Shown here: in pieces, positions 63,801-64,000 of the stretch
Layout of the letters: each line of letters starts with the position of its first letter
Numbering within the stretch: the first letter of the stretch is position 1
Source of the DNA: Mytilus galloprovincialis
Lineage: Eukaryota; Mollusca; Bivalvia; Mytilida; Mytilidae
Reading direction: 5' to 3'
Assembly (NCBI RefSeq): GCF_965363235.1
Contig: NC_134846.1
Location: 57,215,121-57,279,120, forward strand
Length of the DNA: 64,000 nt
Notes under the pieces: generated by a model
What the model saw: only the letters and a program-made list of their open reading frames with translations
What the model was told of the DNA's origin: nothing
The model's database searches: none
Translations under genes and position numbers: made by a program

Positions 63801-64000
63801 TATTGTTTTATGACATACTAATGTCCAAATTCCTGTTTATTTTGTCTTTTTGATGAAATTAGGGTTTGTCTTTTAATTTTAGACAGAAGAAATGCTCGTT
63901 ACCAGTAATTCAAAACCATACCAAATATTACATACATGTACTTTCACTGTACTACAATCTGTTGATATCTGTATATTGGCATTGCAGTAGGTCATTTTTT

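Overview
The window looks like nuclear DNA from a marine bivalve, most likely a mussel (Mytilus-like). It is AT-rich, its genes are split by GT-AG introns, and most of it is mobile or repetitive DNA of families I associate with mussel genomes. No bacterial, viral or organellar gene organisation is visible. Species-level assignment is inference.

Layout. 1.6-3.6 kb: a broken reverse-transcriptase copy with its 3' tail. 8.5-9.5 kb (minus): an intact single-exon rhodopsin-class GPCR. 12.0-15.2 kb: a 653-bp MITE followed by a cluster of GATC-rich foldback elements. 17.0-22.4 kb (plus): a four-exon secreted PAN + C-type-lectin gene with a one-base phase conflict at a poly-T run. 25.7-34.4 kb (plus): a complete Ty3/gypsy-type LTR retrotransposon. 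35.3-41.2 kb (plus): a seven-exon CHST15-like sulfotransferase with an antisense LINE fragment in intron 5. 43.6-60.6 kb (minus): a seven-exon MBOAT7-type lysophosphatidylinositol acyltransferase. Its introns carry LINE fragments, a nested Helitron-like pair with a 5.3-kb satellite-like array, a 737-bp inverted repeat and a tRNA-derived SINE. 61-64 kb: dispersed repeats only.

The most notable object is the LTR retrotransposon. Its 505-bp LTRs look identical by eye, with TG...CA ends and a TCAA target duplication. It has a 19-nt primer-binding site matching the 3' end of tRNA-Gln. The gag lacks a CCHC knuckle and ends in an RG-rich tail. A textbook -1 frameshift cassette (T TTA AAC, 6-nt spacer, 11-bp hairpin) joins gag to an intact protease-RT-RNaseH-integrase pol. 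A third ORF of 226 codons sits in the env position; its ATG directly follows a good 3' splice site and its protein carries SGNH/GDSL-hydrolase-like motifs. A strong splice donor in the LTR makes a spliced subgenomic message for this ORF plausible.

The host genes are not an operon and show no obvious functional link. They are separate eukaryotic genes: a membrane receptor, a secreted lectin, a Golgi sulfotransferase and an ER acyltransferase. All splice junctions were placed by hand from GT/AG sites and reading phase. The seven exons of the sulfotransferase and the seven of MBOAT7 close in phase (1179 and 1386 nt); the lectin does not.
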